DNA of 64,000 nucleotides from Liolophura sinensis (taxonomy: Eukaryota; Mollusca; Polyplacophora; Chitonida; Chitonidae): assembly GCF_032854445.1 (NCBI RefSeq), contig NC_088300.1:13487191-13551190 (forward strand), in the 5' to 3' direction. Both the position numbers and the translations under genes were made by a program. Within the stretch, counting starts at the first letter, position 1. Every line of letters starts with the position of its first letter. The notes beneath the pieces were generated by a model. It searched no databases and was not told where the DNA came from. It worked only from the letters and a program-made list of their open reading frames with translations. Below are positions 49,767 through 62,600 of the stretch, one piece after another.

Positions 49767-52700
49767 TTTTCCAATCAGACTTTAATCAATACCAGGTTTA
49801 CCATCTTGCCCCAGGAAGAGGTTACTGTTGAGCTCTTGGACAAGGTTTTCGATTGGTTAACAGCCTTGAAGAAAAAGTTTATCAAATTTTATTCAGTTGA
49901 TTATCCACGTTCGTTTTTATTTCTTTAGGTTTTACTTTTTTCTGCATGCGTTCACGGTGGTTTGAATCTGAACCTGGAGCATGGCCATGTTGCTGACCCA
50001 GAGAATTGACAAAGATCTTGTCAACGGACATCGGTCTGATTTGCTCACGTTACACAGGCTTAAGCAGGCAGAATAATGGAGGTGTAGTGCTAAATGTCAA
50101 TTTCCTAACGTATGATTGAAGTATGGAGAGACGGCATTCAGAGAAATCGGCCCGATTGCCTGTTATTGTTGTCCGATCAATGTGCCATCGTTCTTGCCTT
50201 GCATTAGCGAATAATCCTTTAAATCGACCTCCATTGCTCCCTATACCGTAAGCTTTCCTCTGAGTGTTTCCTTAGCCCCCTGTAGTCCGGTCGACACAGA
50301 CTATTAAGTGAGTGCAATGTTCTAGCAAAAGCACTGACTGCCTTCTTGGAAACGGTGTCCGTTACGGCTGTGTGGACTATCATCGATTCTGTGAACAGCG
50401 AAACCCTCTTATAATTACTGTAGGTCGATCGAGGAGCTTTAACACCACTTTCGCTCTATCAGTTTCCCATCACAAGGTTCAGTTACTCTCAGTCATTCCG
50501 GGATAACGGACGAAGTCTAAGCAGATACCATGATCCGACCTTATGAGCAGTCGTTAAGTATTCTTAGCCCTAAACGATACATCCGCTTTCTAATGTGGGT
50601 CGGTCTATAACAACAATAACAGAGATAGCTTTATATTTGTCAGACCTTAACAGTTTGGGCACTTTATAACATACTGACAGATATTTTCCTTTTTTTGGTG
50701 TTCATATATTCATACGCATTGATATTGACTAATTGCATTTTATCCTTGTAATATATGATATGGTCATACGATATTCTTCATAAACTTCATATTCTTCATA
50801 TACATTTACAATCAGTAAATAATTTGTTCACACGTATTGTTTAGACACTTTTCATGATGGAACATGACACATTGATTACACATCTATTCCATACCATATG
50901 TAACAACAAGCGTCCATGTTATATGTTACTATTATAATCAACGAATACCAGTGTAATAGTCAATCATTAATCAATATATTGATGGGTTGACCCTAAATGT
51001 TAAAATTTTGTTTCCAGGGAAATTCAGTTATAAGGGGTGATTCATACTGAAATAACGATTGAACGCATTGGTGTAACTAAAAAAGAGAAAAGCGTAGAGT
51101 AATCGATGCCTTTAACGCCACTGCATTTCTGTGTGTCTGGAAGTATCCCAAAGCGCAATAGAATGTTGAAAGCCAGCACACTATAATCCATATAATATTT
51201 CTGCTTCTATGTTTTTTTTTTTTTTAGTTTTGCTCTTTATTCTCGATTTCGGTTTTAGGTACATTGTTATTGATCAGAGAGTTTTTGGCTAAACAGAGTT
51301 AAATAATACCCGCCGTGTACATCTAAGTCCTGCCATTACAATGGCCACGCGTCATCGCGTCATCAATTATTGGGTACATCCTATGGGAATCTTGAGATAA
51401 AACTCGCCATAGACATTGTGAAGTCTGCGTGAAGCTTAAACTCGCAGTGAAAGCGATCTGAGTTTTAGTTGACAATTGCAGCATGAAATTCGCATTGATT
51501 GCAGACATGACGAGCCATGTTGAAGCGGTACTCTTTTCTTTGTCCGAACATTTCCACGTGTTGTAAATGTCTCGTTTGTATTAATAATTAGACGATATCG
51601 CGAGCTACCGTGGAATTGGTCTCAATAATTAATTACTCGGTCATAGATAAGGCCGTTTGATAAAATTACTTGTCCAGGTATAGTCGAGATGATCTGTGCT
51701 GCAGGTCAGGGTAATGCGAAAAGAGCCAGTGTCAGGGTAGTCCTGGTGGGCGCATTGTGATGCACTCAGCTCTTCTCCCCACGGGATCATCGCGCACAGT
51801 TACTCAGCATCGTCTATTTACTCGCGGAACTTTCTCCCCAGCAAACAGGCTATATCTGCCACATTAACTCCTCGTGCACTTACCCTTTCAACAGCCAAGC
51901 ACAATTCGCTCGAATGAGTTTTGTTCGTTGCCACCAAAATAATGCATGCAATACTAATGCTGCGTTTTCAAACGTACAACGCAGTTTAACGTGCGGAACA
52001 TGCAGGCAGTGCTTTCCAAATCTGGGCAGAGTCAACCGGTTAGCCATACAAGAGGAAACCCTTGCACAGGTGTCCCGAATCTGGATCCCTGCTGGGGTAA
52101 CTTTCCCCACACAGTTACCATCTGGGTTCCACCTCTGAACATGAATTCTTTTGGTGAAATACATGCCTGTTATCGCGTTGCTTGGAATAGTAAACAGAAA
52201 TGAGTCAGCCCGCCTTTAATATATATTCCCATATATCTACCAATTCCTGATAAACTGTCAAACAGACAACGTTAAGTTTCTAAACAAAATGTCGTCAAAA
52301 CTCAATTGGTATCATGTTTTCGAATGATTGCAATCATGTAAGAAGAGGGGAATAAAAATCTGTGAATGCTTAATGCTATTGAGAGCATCTTCAGTCAGGT
52401 ACGCTGTCAGTTTGTGTTGTGTGATCAAATATGCTCTTATAAGTGTTTAATACGGATTTGAAGATATCGGTATGTGGTCCTAAAAAAAGCTAAACAACTT
52501 AAACAACTAAACAACATTTGCAATCACGAGTATAAGACTTACAAATAGTTGTGAAACTTTAGATCATTACAGTTTATGTTTGAAATGGTAGTTTATGGTA
52601 TCGATCATACATGTACAGAGACCATCATGCAACACAGCCTACCACTAATGTGTCTTTACATAGTGGTTAAGCAAGTGGCTGCTCGGCTGTTAATGGAGTG

Positions 52701-53865
52701 CAGCTATCGGTGATTTGGTGTTCTCTTTAGGCAGGCTGGATTGTTATCAATCCGGGGCTGTTGTCAAATGACCCACACCGATCTAGTTTTACGCCTCACT
52801 ACCTTCCTAAATGCTATCCCTTGTGTGTTAACACAAGGAAGCTTGCCAAGGCTGGCCAGGGAGCTACTGAACAACTTAGCAACTTTCTCTTCTGCCCCAA
52901 ACGCCCCTCCCCCACAAGCATTCAGACGAACGCTAATTCCCTTTATTCTCTTCATGGATGCCCAATAAGAGTTACGCCGTAGAGTCCCTTTGGGCAAAGT
53001 AACCGGACACAGCAACACATGCACTTCCTTCGTAGCTCCTGTGTCTGAACCGTGAAAAATTTACATTTCACGACGATTTAAGGAATGATAGTAAACAATA
53101 ACGAAAGAAGAATCAGCGTAAGAGCAAGTCTTGTTCAGGAGCAAATTGCGAAGATTTTGCTCATGAGATATTTCATTTTGAACAAGAGTTATCGCCCCCT
53201 GAAATATTGCTTTTCTCAAAAATACATTGATCCGAAAGTCTGCAGAAATACAGTTATTCAAGGTTCAGATAAGATACTAAATGTTCGTTAATGTGCTAAA
53301 AATTGGCTGTATATATTGATATCTTTGGTTGATCTTCTATTAAGGAAAACACAGCGGATATTACTTTTGCTATTTTCAATATACGTGATTATCAAAACCT
53401 CGTTAATTTTAAGCCGGGATTTGGGAAGTTTAAAAGCTTTGTTTCCCCTGGTAATTATATTTCTTGGACGATCAGACGGGACCATACGCAGACTGTGTTG
53501 GGGGCAGTGGATGTCAATTTGCCCCGGGGGTAATTTGCGTCATCTGGCCGTCTCCACTACCAAAAGCCCACAACTAGCCACCCGTAAGCTGAAATTAACG
53601 GGGAAAATATTAAGTCCCTTTTCCCGGAAGACAAATGAGAATGAAATCTTGTGGAATCATGCATTCTGCAGCTAAGTTATTACGAAAGGGGGCTGCATGT
53701 AGTGTAAATTGAGCGACTCTAACATCTGTCGAGAGCGAGTCAATATTTACCATTAGGCGTTGGAGTTACTTATCCATTGTCACGGCGGATTGAATGGAGA
53801 CCCTATCTCAGTAATATATACGCATCTGTGTACGCTAGATTTACTTGTACAAGCTGATCGCTGAA

Positions 53866-53883
53866 TGTTTAATAAAATAAACA
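53866..53883. promoter_or_regulatory. Inverted pair of forkhead-like sites
   Basis: TGTTTA (53866-53871) and TAAACA (53878-53883) face each other across 6 bp. The next 200 bp are unusually GC-rich, including two hairpin-capable GGCC-rich segments at 53976-53991 and 54000-54018. Forkhead use is inference. Confidence 0.22.
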
Positions 53884-55354
53884 TGAGCATATTTGAAGAC
53901 CTCGGAATAACGCACTCAAAGTGTCAAATCGTTGAGAGGCTAAGAGGTGCCTTCGCTGCGGGACAAGCCAGGCCTGGCCGGCAGGCCGGCCAACAAAAGC
54001 TGGCCCATGGAGGGCCAGCGGAGCGAAACGGAGCCGTCAACAATTCCGAGTTGATATCTTGACGTGGACTAAATAACCGGAGCTCTCAGTCTCTTTTGAA
54101 AGGCGGTGCGGCGCTAGGCTCATGTTCAACGCCAACAGTCTTTTGTACCCATAGAATCGAAAAAGGTTTCAACAGAAGACCAGCCTATCTGTTGAGGGAA
54201 TGAATAGATAACCGGGAGAAAAGTGGACGAGTCAATCAGTGCTGGCTCCGCCCCTGTAATCAGTTCCCAATTTTAACATTTACTCCCAAGGGCTTTTAAC
54301 TCGTCAGCGCATGCTTACCGCCACGGCTTAGGCTGGTTATCGTGCTAACGTATAACGCCGAGGCCGACAAACCATAACTTTATTACTCTCTATTATATAT
54401 TGATACGTGCAGCCTCCCCCACCGAGCGATCCGCAAATGGTACTGTAAGGGGCAACATTCGTGCCATCTGTACATCCCACTATTGCCAATTTTCTGATGA
54501 TGGGGCCATTATTGCGGCGTCCTAGGGATGGGCAGGCAGTCTGTTACAAGACAGCTACAACGGCTCAGTAAGAGGTGGGGCAAAGCCAGAGAAGAAATCA
54601 TTTAAAGGAGGCTTAGAACTGGCCTAAATCGGTGCCTAATCCAATAGAGGAGATTCTGTATGAAATTCCATACAGCACTCGTCTGCTAGCAGTCCATATC
54701 TGCCAAAATTAAAGAAAAAATAACATGATAGACACGCCATCTTGGACGTCAAAACTTTTTTGTGCTAATACCTGTGTAGCACGAAACCATTCCCTTGTGT
54801 AGCGAAAAGAAATAATAAAAAAAGCGTCAAACCAACGATAATAACACAATCCAACAGCTTTGTGACTAATGGATATTGAAGAAAATAAGTCCAAAGCAGT
54901 GATTTGGGCTGAGTTGAATCTCCACGGGGTGGAAGCTGCCATTGCACAAGTGCCTGGCCGAGGAGAATTGAGTCTGCGGTGTGTCCAGGGTTAATCAGAC
55001 GTTTTATTGTGCTAAAAGATTAGCCGACATAGCGGTTCTGTTCCAGCAACAATTCCTGCAGATCCATTTCCATATTATTCCATTATAAGACATGATTTTC
55101 TCGCCAGAGGGTGTTACGATATGGCAGTCGCCACAGGCAATGTGTTACTGACCTCCAGCTATATCTATGAAGGATAACAAAGCTGAGCAATCAAGCTTTC
55201 AAAAAACTAGCCTTTTGTCATATCGACATTAGAATTGTTCCTCATTACACTGTATTATCAGTAAAGACGCCCTAACCATATAGTGACACTTTATGTACCC
55301 TTAGTTCATGAAACTCCGATCTTAAAGACATAAATTTCGCAGACGAATAAATAA

Positions 55355-55420
55355 TTACCATGGCTTACAACATTCACCTCAGCAATATTTCAGCCATTTT
55401 GCGGAACAGAAAAAGATGTC
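55355..55420 (+). repeat. Fragment of the 18033-type SINE-like element
   Basis: accatggcttacaacattca cctcagcaatatttcagcca resembles gattatggcttagcgccaca tcggcaatgtttcagtcata at the start of the 18033 element. Diverged and short. Confidence 0.45.
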
Positions 55421-55704
55421 ATGCTGCATATGTCTAAATACAAGAACAAATTAATAAACACCATGGTTTCTGTTGTAATGTGTGGATTTAACGAAATCCC
55501 CAAATGATTATTTATTTTAAAAAAAAACACTTTTTTAGACTTCTCCCAACACAATTTTAAATTTGCAAGGGAAATTCAAATAAAGTAAATAACGTAAATT
55601 TCCACCTTTTAAGATAATACCAGAGAGAAAGTAATGTATGATTAATATAACCGACGTGACAAATCATATGTTAGAATATTTCAAGCTCCTATATTTGAAT
55701 AATT

Positions 55705-55940
55705 AGCGTAATGACCCAGGGGCGTCTCACCAATGCGGTCGCTGTGAGTTCAAGTCCAGCTCATGCTGGCTTCCTCTCCGGCCGTAAGTGAGAAGGTCTG
55801 TCAACAACCTGCGGATGGTTGTGGGTTTCCCCCGGGCTGTGCCCGGTTTTCACCCACCATAATGCTGGCCGCCGTCGTATAAGTGAAATATTCTTGAGTA
55901 CGGCGAAAAACACCAATCAAATAAATAAATAAATAAATAA
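55705..55940 (+). repeat. tRNA-derived SINE, nearly complete copy
   Basis: The longest, cleanest copy of the main family here. Box B-like agttcaagtcc (55747-55757, 10 of 11) lies near the 5' end; then ctcatgctggcttcctctcc, acctgcggatggttgtgggt, ataatgctggccgccgtcgt, aatattcttgagtacggcg and an (aaat)n tail. Box A is missing, so the copy is 5' truncated. A possible 7-bp target duplication, aataatt, is at 55698-55704 and 55936-55942, but the repetitive tail makes it ambiguous. Confidence 0.9.
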
Positions 55941-58339
55941 TTCATTATTCACAGTTTAGATTTTGACCAATGTTTGTTAAACAAATCATGTAAAAAGTTT
56001 CACAGAATCACAAAGCTGATAATTTTCATACATTGTTTCAAAAGCTGAAGTGATTTAGTATTCTACATTTAAAAATAGAAAACTATTCATTGTGATATGC
56101 AATTCTTGTTGGTGAAGTATGACCCTGAATAATTGTTTAGAGAAAGCTCGATGGCTCCGTGGTTTAATGTGCTTTTTATTTTATAACTCAGTGAAGGTCA
56201 AAACTTATTTAAATTAAAGTTTGTTAGGCAAATTTAAACAAAGACAATATGTATTACCACTGAAAGAAAACAGCACAAATCATTCAGACACATTAAACAT
56301 TAAAAGCAGTTGTACACAGTAACTGATAAAGAAAGGATTGAATACAGTCGATTCACAACTAATTCGAGTTTTCATCACTAATATCAGCTACTCACAATAA
56401 TGACTTTGGTCTTAATTGTTAGTGAAAAAGCTTTGATAAAATATTTTGGCACTCGTGTGACTATATAAAAGCTTTATGTAACATTATGAATAATATAAAT
56501 ATTTTGTTGTACAAACCATTATGTATGAAAGGTTAAGTTTATGAAAGTAGACATTTATATTGTATTTGCATCGTCAAATAATGAATTTGTTGAAGGACCC
56601 GGTAGCATCACTACAAAGGATGTGTATAAAATGCTCATGGGAACCAGCAGAAGTGCCCATGTCTTGGATTTGGCAACACCGAGTTTGCGTCGTGCTTTAA
56701 GGGCCTCCTGTTGGCATCAAATGACCGGGGATTACAGAGAACTGATCCCACCAGGACGGAGGTAGACCTCGCCCAGCCGATCGTATCTTAAGTGGCGGAA
56801 GCTTAAGAAGCTAGGGAGGTCGAAATGCCGTGGAAAACAATTTGGCTGCTACTAGGAAACGCCTTTTGTTTGACTGAGTCTCTGCCAAGAACGGCGATTG
56901 ATTCCATAGAAAGCCTTTATCATAAGTGATACCCGTGTAGCTCGACGAGGTGGCGTCCTTAACATGGACAGTCATATGTCCATTACATAATACTGGAGCT
57001 GAGTGTCTAAATCTATAGCTGGCTCCTTTATTTAGAACATTTAATGATTAAACCATTTTGCACAACAATTAGTGATGTTTTAAGAATAACGGGTAAAATA
57101 AATGAAAACAGTTTCGGTTAGAACAGATTTATGAGTATTAACTGAGAAACTAGTCGCTGTTATCAAGGACAAAGTACTATATAATTAAACTGATAATATC
57201 TTTTCATTGCAACTTGCTGTCCAGATATCTTGCAAATTAAACTCAGTATATATATAAATAGATTACAGATGGCACTGTACTATATACCTCAATCAAGCTA
57301 ATGCTTGATTTTATCAACACGGTTTTAATGTGAAAGAAATGATTATGTCGTTCAGTGTGGTTTAAAACCATGTATGATGTGATAAGATAGCAATTATCTC
57401 TCAAAGCAAACGGACACATTTGGTAATGGGAAAACTTCCATATTAAATGAGGAAACGAAGGAATGTAGCAATTCTACAAGAGGAGAACTTTGGGTGTGGT
57501 GAAGCGGTAACCATAAATTATATCAAAAACAATTTCGGTGAAGCTAGCAGAAAAAGTATCTATGGCTTGTCAAAGATAAGTCCAAATTGATACAAGGCAC
57601 CATTCCACATCTCGGCGGGGTGCAAAGACCACCACTGGGTTGTCACAAGTGGAAAGGAAAGTTTATATATCGAGTTTCAGTGGGACAGGCAGCGACAGTT
57701 AGCTTAACGCGGCTTATTGAGCAGTCTAAACAAAACCTGATAGCTGATGTCAAAACGACGCGGCTCATTTACCGCCAACAGTCGGCACATTCCACATAGC
57801 AAACTGTTAGCTTTACGAATTTGAGCACGAGAAGCGGACGGCGAGACGAGATTTGATTCTTCTCACATCCACAAGATCTTTGGAAAGCACAAATAGGTTC
57901 CGTCTGGCCAAGCTTAGCAGATGGCATCATCACCTCCGTCATGGTTGACACAATAACATGCACATCCGGACAATTTTACTTAAATTAGTCTTAATGAAAA
58001 CAAAGACCAGAGCATAGAGAGTAAAACCTCGGACAATGTGATATCTGGTAAATGGCCACTCCTAACTGGTGAATTCCGGTCTCTTGTCAATTTACTTCAG
58101 TTCATGTAAACGCTGAAATAGCCTCAACTTATCTCTAACGTATACAAACTTAAGAACATGGCTATATCAGAATTACGCTAAGAATTGCGGTATAGAGTGG
58201 AGTTAAATGTTAGTTATTAGACGTCAGTGACCTTGAATTACTGACAATGAAGTCTTGTCACCACATTTAATAATTACAAAGTCCCCTTATGTCGGGGAAA
58301 TACCGTTATAGCGATACTGGCGAACATGTATGAATAATA
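55941..58339. other. Unique AT-rich sequence, nothing recognised
   Basis: The short frames 56541-56765 and 57587-57799 have no domain. Confidence 0.5.
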
Positions 58340-58577
58340 TATTTATTTAATTTATGTTTCACGCCGCATACTCATATATATACTCCAATATTTCACTTGG
58401 GCTTCAGCAGCCAGCCTTATGATGGGAGAAAACTGAACCTGAGGGAAACCCACGACCATCTGCAGGTTGCTGGTAGATCATCGCACGTATTGCAGGAGAG
58501 AAAGCCAGCATAAGTTGGACTTGAACTCACAGCGACCGCTTGTGTCACACTGCGCCGTGCCAGCACGCTGACTAATG
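58340..58577 (-). repeat. tRNA-derived SINE (55705 family), long copy
   Basis: The reverse complement carries box B-like agttcaagtcc (58517-58527), then the family body and the tail at about 58340. A degenerate tRNA-like head lies at about 58560-58577. The head directly abuts the 51-bp tandem array that begins at 58578. Confidence 0.85.
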
Positions 58578-59628
58578 CTCTCTGCTGTATGGAAATACTA
58601 ATCTGTAGCTTTGTTTTCACCTGAAATGCTTTTTGCCGTATGTGTGAGTGAGTGAGTGCTTGGGGTTTAACGTCGTACTCAACAATTTTTCAGTCATATG
58701 ACGACGAAGGAATCATTAGGGTGCATGTACGTGTAATGTGCCTCCTTGTTGCAGGACGGATCTTTTATTTAGTGCTGCTTCACTGAGACGACTTACCGAA
58801 GGTAAGTAATCCGCCCCGCCCGAGCCATTATACTGATACGGGTCAACCAGTCGTTGCACTATCCCCTTAATGCTGAACGCCAAGCGAGGAAGTTACAACT
58901 TCCTCTTTTAAAGCCTTAGGTTTAGAATTGATCCTGGATCTATCGGTCCCGAAGCGGACGCTCTACCAACTGTGCTATCCGGGCCGGTATTTGCCGTATG
59001 GAAATACCAATCTGTAGCTTTATGTTGATCTGAAATACTATTATCTGTAGCTTTACGTTCATCTGAAATGCTCTCTGCCGAATGGAAATACTAATCTGTA
59101 GCTTTACGTTCATCTGAAATGCTCGTTGCCGTATGGAAATACTAATTTGTAGATTTACTTTCATCTGAAATGCTCTCTACTGAATGGAAATAATAATTTG
59201 TAATTTTACGTTCATCTGAAAGGCTTGTTGCCGAATGGAAATACTAACCTGTAGCTTTATGTTGATCTGAAATACTATTATCTGTAGCTTTACGTTGATC
59301 TGAAATGCTTGTTGCCGAATGGAAATACTACTCTGTAGCTTTACGTTCATCTGAAATGCTCGTTGTGATATGGAAATACTAATTTGTAGATTTACTTTCA
59401 TCTGAAATGCTCTCTACTGAATGGAAAAAATAATTTGTAATTTTACGTTGATCTGAAATGCTCGTTGCCGAATGGAAATACTAATCTGTAGCTTTACATT
59501 CATGTGAAATGCTCGTTGTGGTATGGAAATACTAATTTGTAGATTTACTTTCATCTGAAATGCTCTCTACTGAATGGAAAAAATAATTTGTAATTTTACG
59601 TTCATCCGAAAAGCTCTCTGCCGTATGA
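58578..59628. repeat. 51-bp tandem array with higher-order A-B-C structure
   Basis: Three subtypes of a 51-bp unit (core atggaaatactaatctgtag) alternate: A 59071-59121, B 59122-59172, C 59173-59223; A 59308-59358, B 59359-59409, C 59410-59460; A 59461-59511, B 59512-59562, C 59563-59613. An A-type unit starts the array (58578-58628). An 84-bp D unit (59224-59307) carries an internal partial duplication; a second D is split by the SINE at 58643-58989. The minus-strand frames (MKVNLQISISIRQ...) are by-products. Confidence 0.93.
58643..58989 (-). mobile_element. Near full-length tRNA-derived SINE inserted in the tandem array
   Basis: On the minus strand the head has a perfect box A, tagcacagttgg (58966-58977), and 31 bp later a box B-like ggatcaattct (58924-58934, 9 of 11), the spacing of a real tRNA. 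The body ends in ttgagtacgacgttaaaccc and cactcactcactcaca. A perfect 11-bp target-site duplication, tttgccgtatg, flanks it at 58632-58642 and 58990-59000. Confidence 0.95.
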
Positions 59629-62600
59629 AAAGATTTTGTTCAAAGACACTTCCAAGGTTCTTTGAATGTCTTCAGCCAAGAGCTAAGAAAGCCTAAAGAG
59701 TTTACAAGCACATTCGTAGCCTGTTGATGTTCAGAAGTTCATCTGCTGCGATTGTTATCGTAAGCCTATAAAAAATGACTTACGAAGACCACATAGCGTT
59801 TTTAATAAGCATTTATAAATGTATAGGTTTTTGCCACAAATCGTTCGCCATGCTTAATCATATATATTGATTCTCTTCATTGTACCCATTGCAACTTCTC
59901 TATATACTGAACAGTTTTAATCACCAGTTAGAAATGATGTCAAATTATTTTTCTTCAGTACAATTATTGCCACATGGAATCCATAAATACTTTTCAATCT
60001 TAACAAAATCACTATATAACACTCGAGGTCAAATGAAGTGAATTGCGTGTGACGATTGAATATGATGTTTCCATTGGACATTTGGAGTACATGAGAACGG
60101 CTGTAAAGTACGTAAAACGAACTATTCTTTACGGACGGTGACACGATTTCCAAACACAAAAGTGGAACCTCAAAAGTACTCTGACATAAAGAAATCTTTC
60201 CTATATTAAATAGTATGGAAATGAATTTTTCACTGTAATGATTTTTGTAGCAATATTCTGAGTCAAGACATTCATTTCCTGTGAAGAAAAAATACGCTGT
60301 ATAATACTTTAACCTATTATTCCGGTGCACGTACATGTTTTCATCTATAGAACATTGTCTGAAAATTGTATGTTCGCAGTAAGTATATAAGCACAGCTTT
60401 GTGACCTTTCAGAACACATCGTTCGGGGTGTCGACCACGTATACCTATATAATGACAGAACTGACCCCAAAGCCCTTCGACAGAGTTTCAAACTAGTGGG
60501 GTTTATGTGGAAAGGGCTGGGTTGGGCTGGGTTACATTGGGAGTCGGGGGCTGTTATTAACATATTTTATCCGATTGCTGATATTAAGAGAAGTAAGAAT
60601 AGATATGCGGTTAAACATCAACCTGGTTAACAGCTATATACACTCTACCGACCTTCCACCCTATATAGACGACTCTGTTTCTGAAAATGTATTAGCATGT
60701 AAATCACTAACGGTGGAAATAAGAGAAACTGTGTATATAGTGGATTACTTGGGGTGGAATACACTGCCCTTGAGCTCATGCACAGTTCCAATCGCTTAAA
60801 TTGAAATGTAACTGTTTCTAAGGTGTCGTCTCATTTGTACGAATTCCAAGTCAGTTGAGTGGAAAAAAACTCCCGTCGCTGGGTCTTTAGCCCTTTGGCT
60901 ATAATTTCACTTATTATTAAAAGTGCACATGTCCGAAATCAATTACAGGGAGTAAACAGTAACACGTTGGTGAGCGTCACTGAACACAAAGAATGGTCAG
61001 GCTCAATGCACTAACCAAGTAAAGATGGTGGGAATATATTTTCTGTATAGTTTGATTTATTTTATGCTTCCAAATAAAGCTGAAAGGCCATGTTCAAAAA
61101 GATGTGTTTACCAAGCTAGTAATTAGATGGCGTCGACATTCTGTTCAGTTTCTATTGTCGAATCTTTTCACATCATTTAAATTTTCTGTATATCTGCTCT
61201 TCATGATTCTGTAACCTCCATCCAGACATTCTGCCGATTTAATTACAAGGGAATTGTAACTGTTGATCATGAACAACACCTTGGGAATCATTATCTCCTC
61301 TCCATTATCTCTATTCTTTAAGATAGATATAGACATAAACATCACGGAGCATAGTATGGGGAAAATACTGCCAATAGTACCGCAATGTTAATAATCTTAT
61401 TTAAAAAAAAATATAATTCCAAATATGCTCATCGGTTTAGGGCCTAACACTCTACACTTTACGGCTATGTTCTGCCTACATCCGGGTCTCCAAGCTTTTG
61501 ACCAATCACAGACCGTCTACAGAGACATCAGGTCTCTCCGGATAAACAGAGCCGAAGACAGCCGATCAGGTGAGTCTGAGCGCTACGAATTCAGATCGGC
61601 AGTCTTATAGTGCGGGACATCTGGCATAAACATATCAGTGATTGTTGAAGGTATTTGAGGTTTCCGATTTAAAAAAAAATGAACAAAACAAGATGCATTC
61701 TGAGACAACCAGGCCAAGAAAACGACCTTGGACTGACTGGTACCTTCCGGTAACTTTGAAAATGAAGTCTTTTCGTTCCAAACGAGGAAGACCCCAGCAG
61801 GACACGTAAAAACCGTACCGACTGGTCCACCATAAACACTGCATATTGAATGAATGCATGCCTTTAGACCCTGTCATTGCAGACATCCATGACCATCAGG
61901 ATAAGTGTTTGCGTATATAGGCCTGGGTGGATGGTTGTGAGACGCCATTTAGGGGATGCCATCTCACAAAATATCTCATGTTAAAGTTTACCTTTAAAGC
62001 AAAAAATGAATGCAGCGCTTACATAAACAGATCGTTGACAGGAAATCGCGCCGTATGTAAGATGCAGTAATGTAACATTACTAACAAATACAAATATTAA
62101 TGTAACGTCTAAAAGAGAAGAGTTCATCATACGATTCAATATTTCGGCTTTAAATTTGCTATATCATTGGTGTTACACCATAGTTGTTTTTTTTCTTAAG
62201 TTTCTTAAAGTTCTTTTGGAAAACGATCTTGTAATTTTTGACGTGTCGTTACCGACTCATATAAGATTCTTTATTATTACACACATCTCGTTCGTAAAAC
62301 GAATGCATTTTTAATCAGTCGTTCCTGGTACGAATTTCAGCTACGAATTTTATTTCTGTTTTATTTGAATTTAATTGTTGTGGCTACGAGCTCTGTTGTG
62401 GCTATTGGATCTGGCCATTGTTTCTACAGTGATATGTCTGCTCCCGATTTCAGAAAGAATTTTCTTGACATAATACCCCAAAACCCCGAACTTCTGAAAA
62501 GTGGCAAAGTTTCCAACAAGTTGCTCTCGACAAGTTTGAATGTACATATGTGTGTTGCTTCTGGTGATCGCATGCAGATACACTCTGTCAGATTACAACA

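Larger units (their letters stand above)
46771..55354. other. Long gene-free stretch with higher-GC islands
   Basis: Apart from the motif clusters listed, GC-richer unique blocks lie at about 48890-49020 (with the palindrome ctcggccgag at 48978-48987 and a GC box), 49990-50500, 51690-52170, and 53440-54660. No coding domain is recognisable in them. They may be regulatory elements or unrecognised exons of another gene. Confidence 0.45.

Noticed and set aside
53316-53675. 119-residue plus-strand frame
   Set aside because: Hydrophobic N-terminal half but no signal-peptide logic, no domain and no splice context; it lies in a GC island better explained as non-coding.
58924-58977. A functional tRNA gene (perfect box A, box B-like)
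   Set aside because: Box B is degenerate, no 3' acceptor arm pairs with the 5' end, and the sequence continues into a SINE body with a target-site duplication.
58940-59401. Minus-strand frames with repeated NLQISISIRQRAFQMNVK peptides
   Set aside because: Products of the 51-bp tandem units (51 is a multiple of three), not a repeat protein gene.
59917-60336. 139-residue minus-strand frame, the longest after Six3/6 outside repeats
   Set aside because: AT-driven composition and no motif; one frame of this length is expected by chance in 64 kb of AT-rich DNA read six ways.
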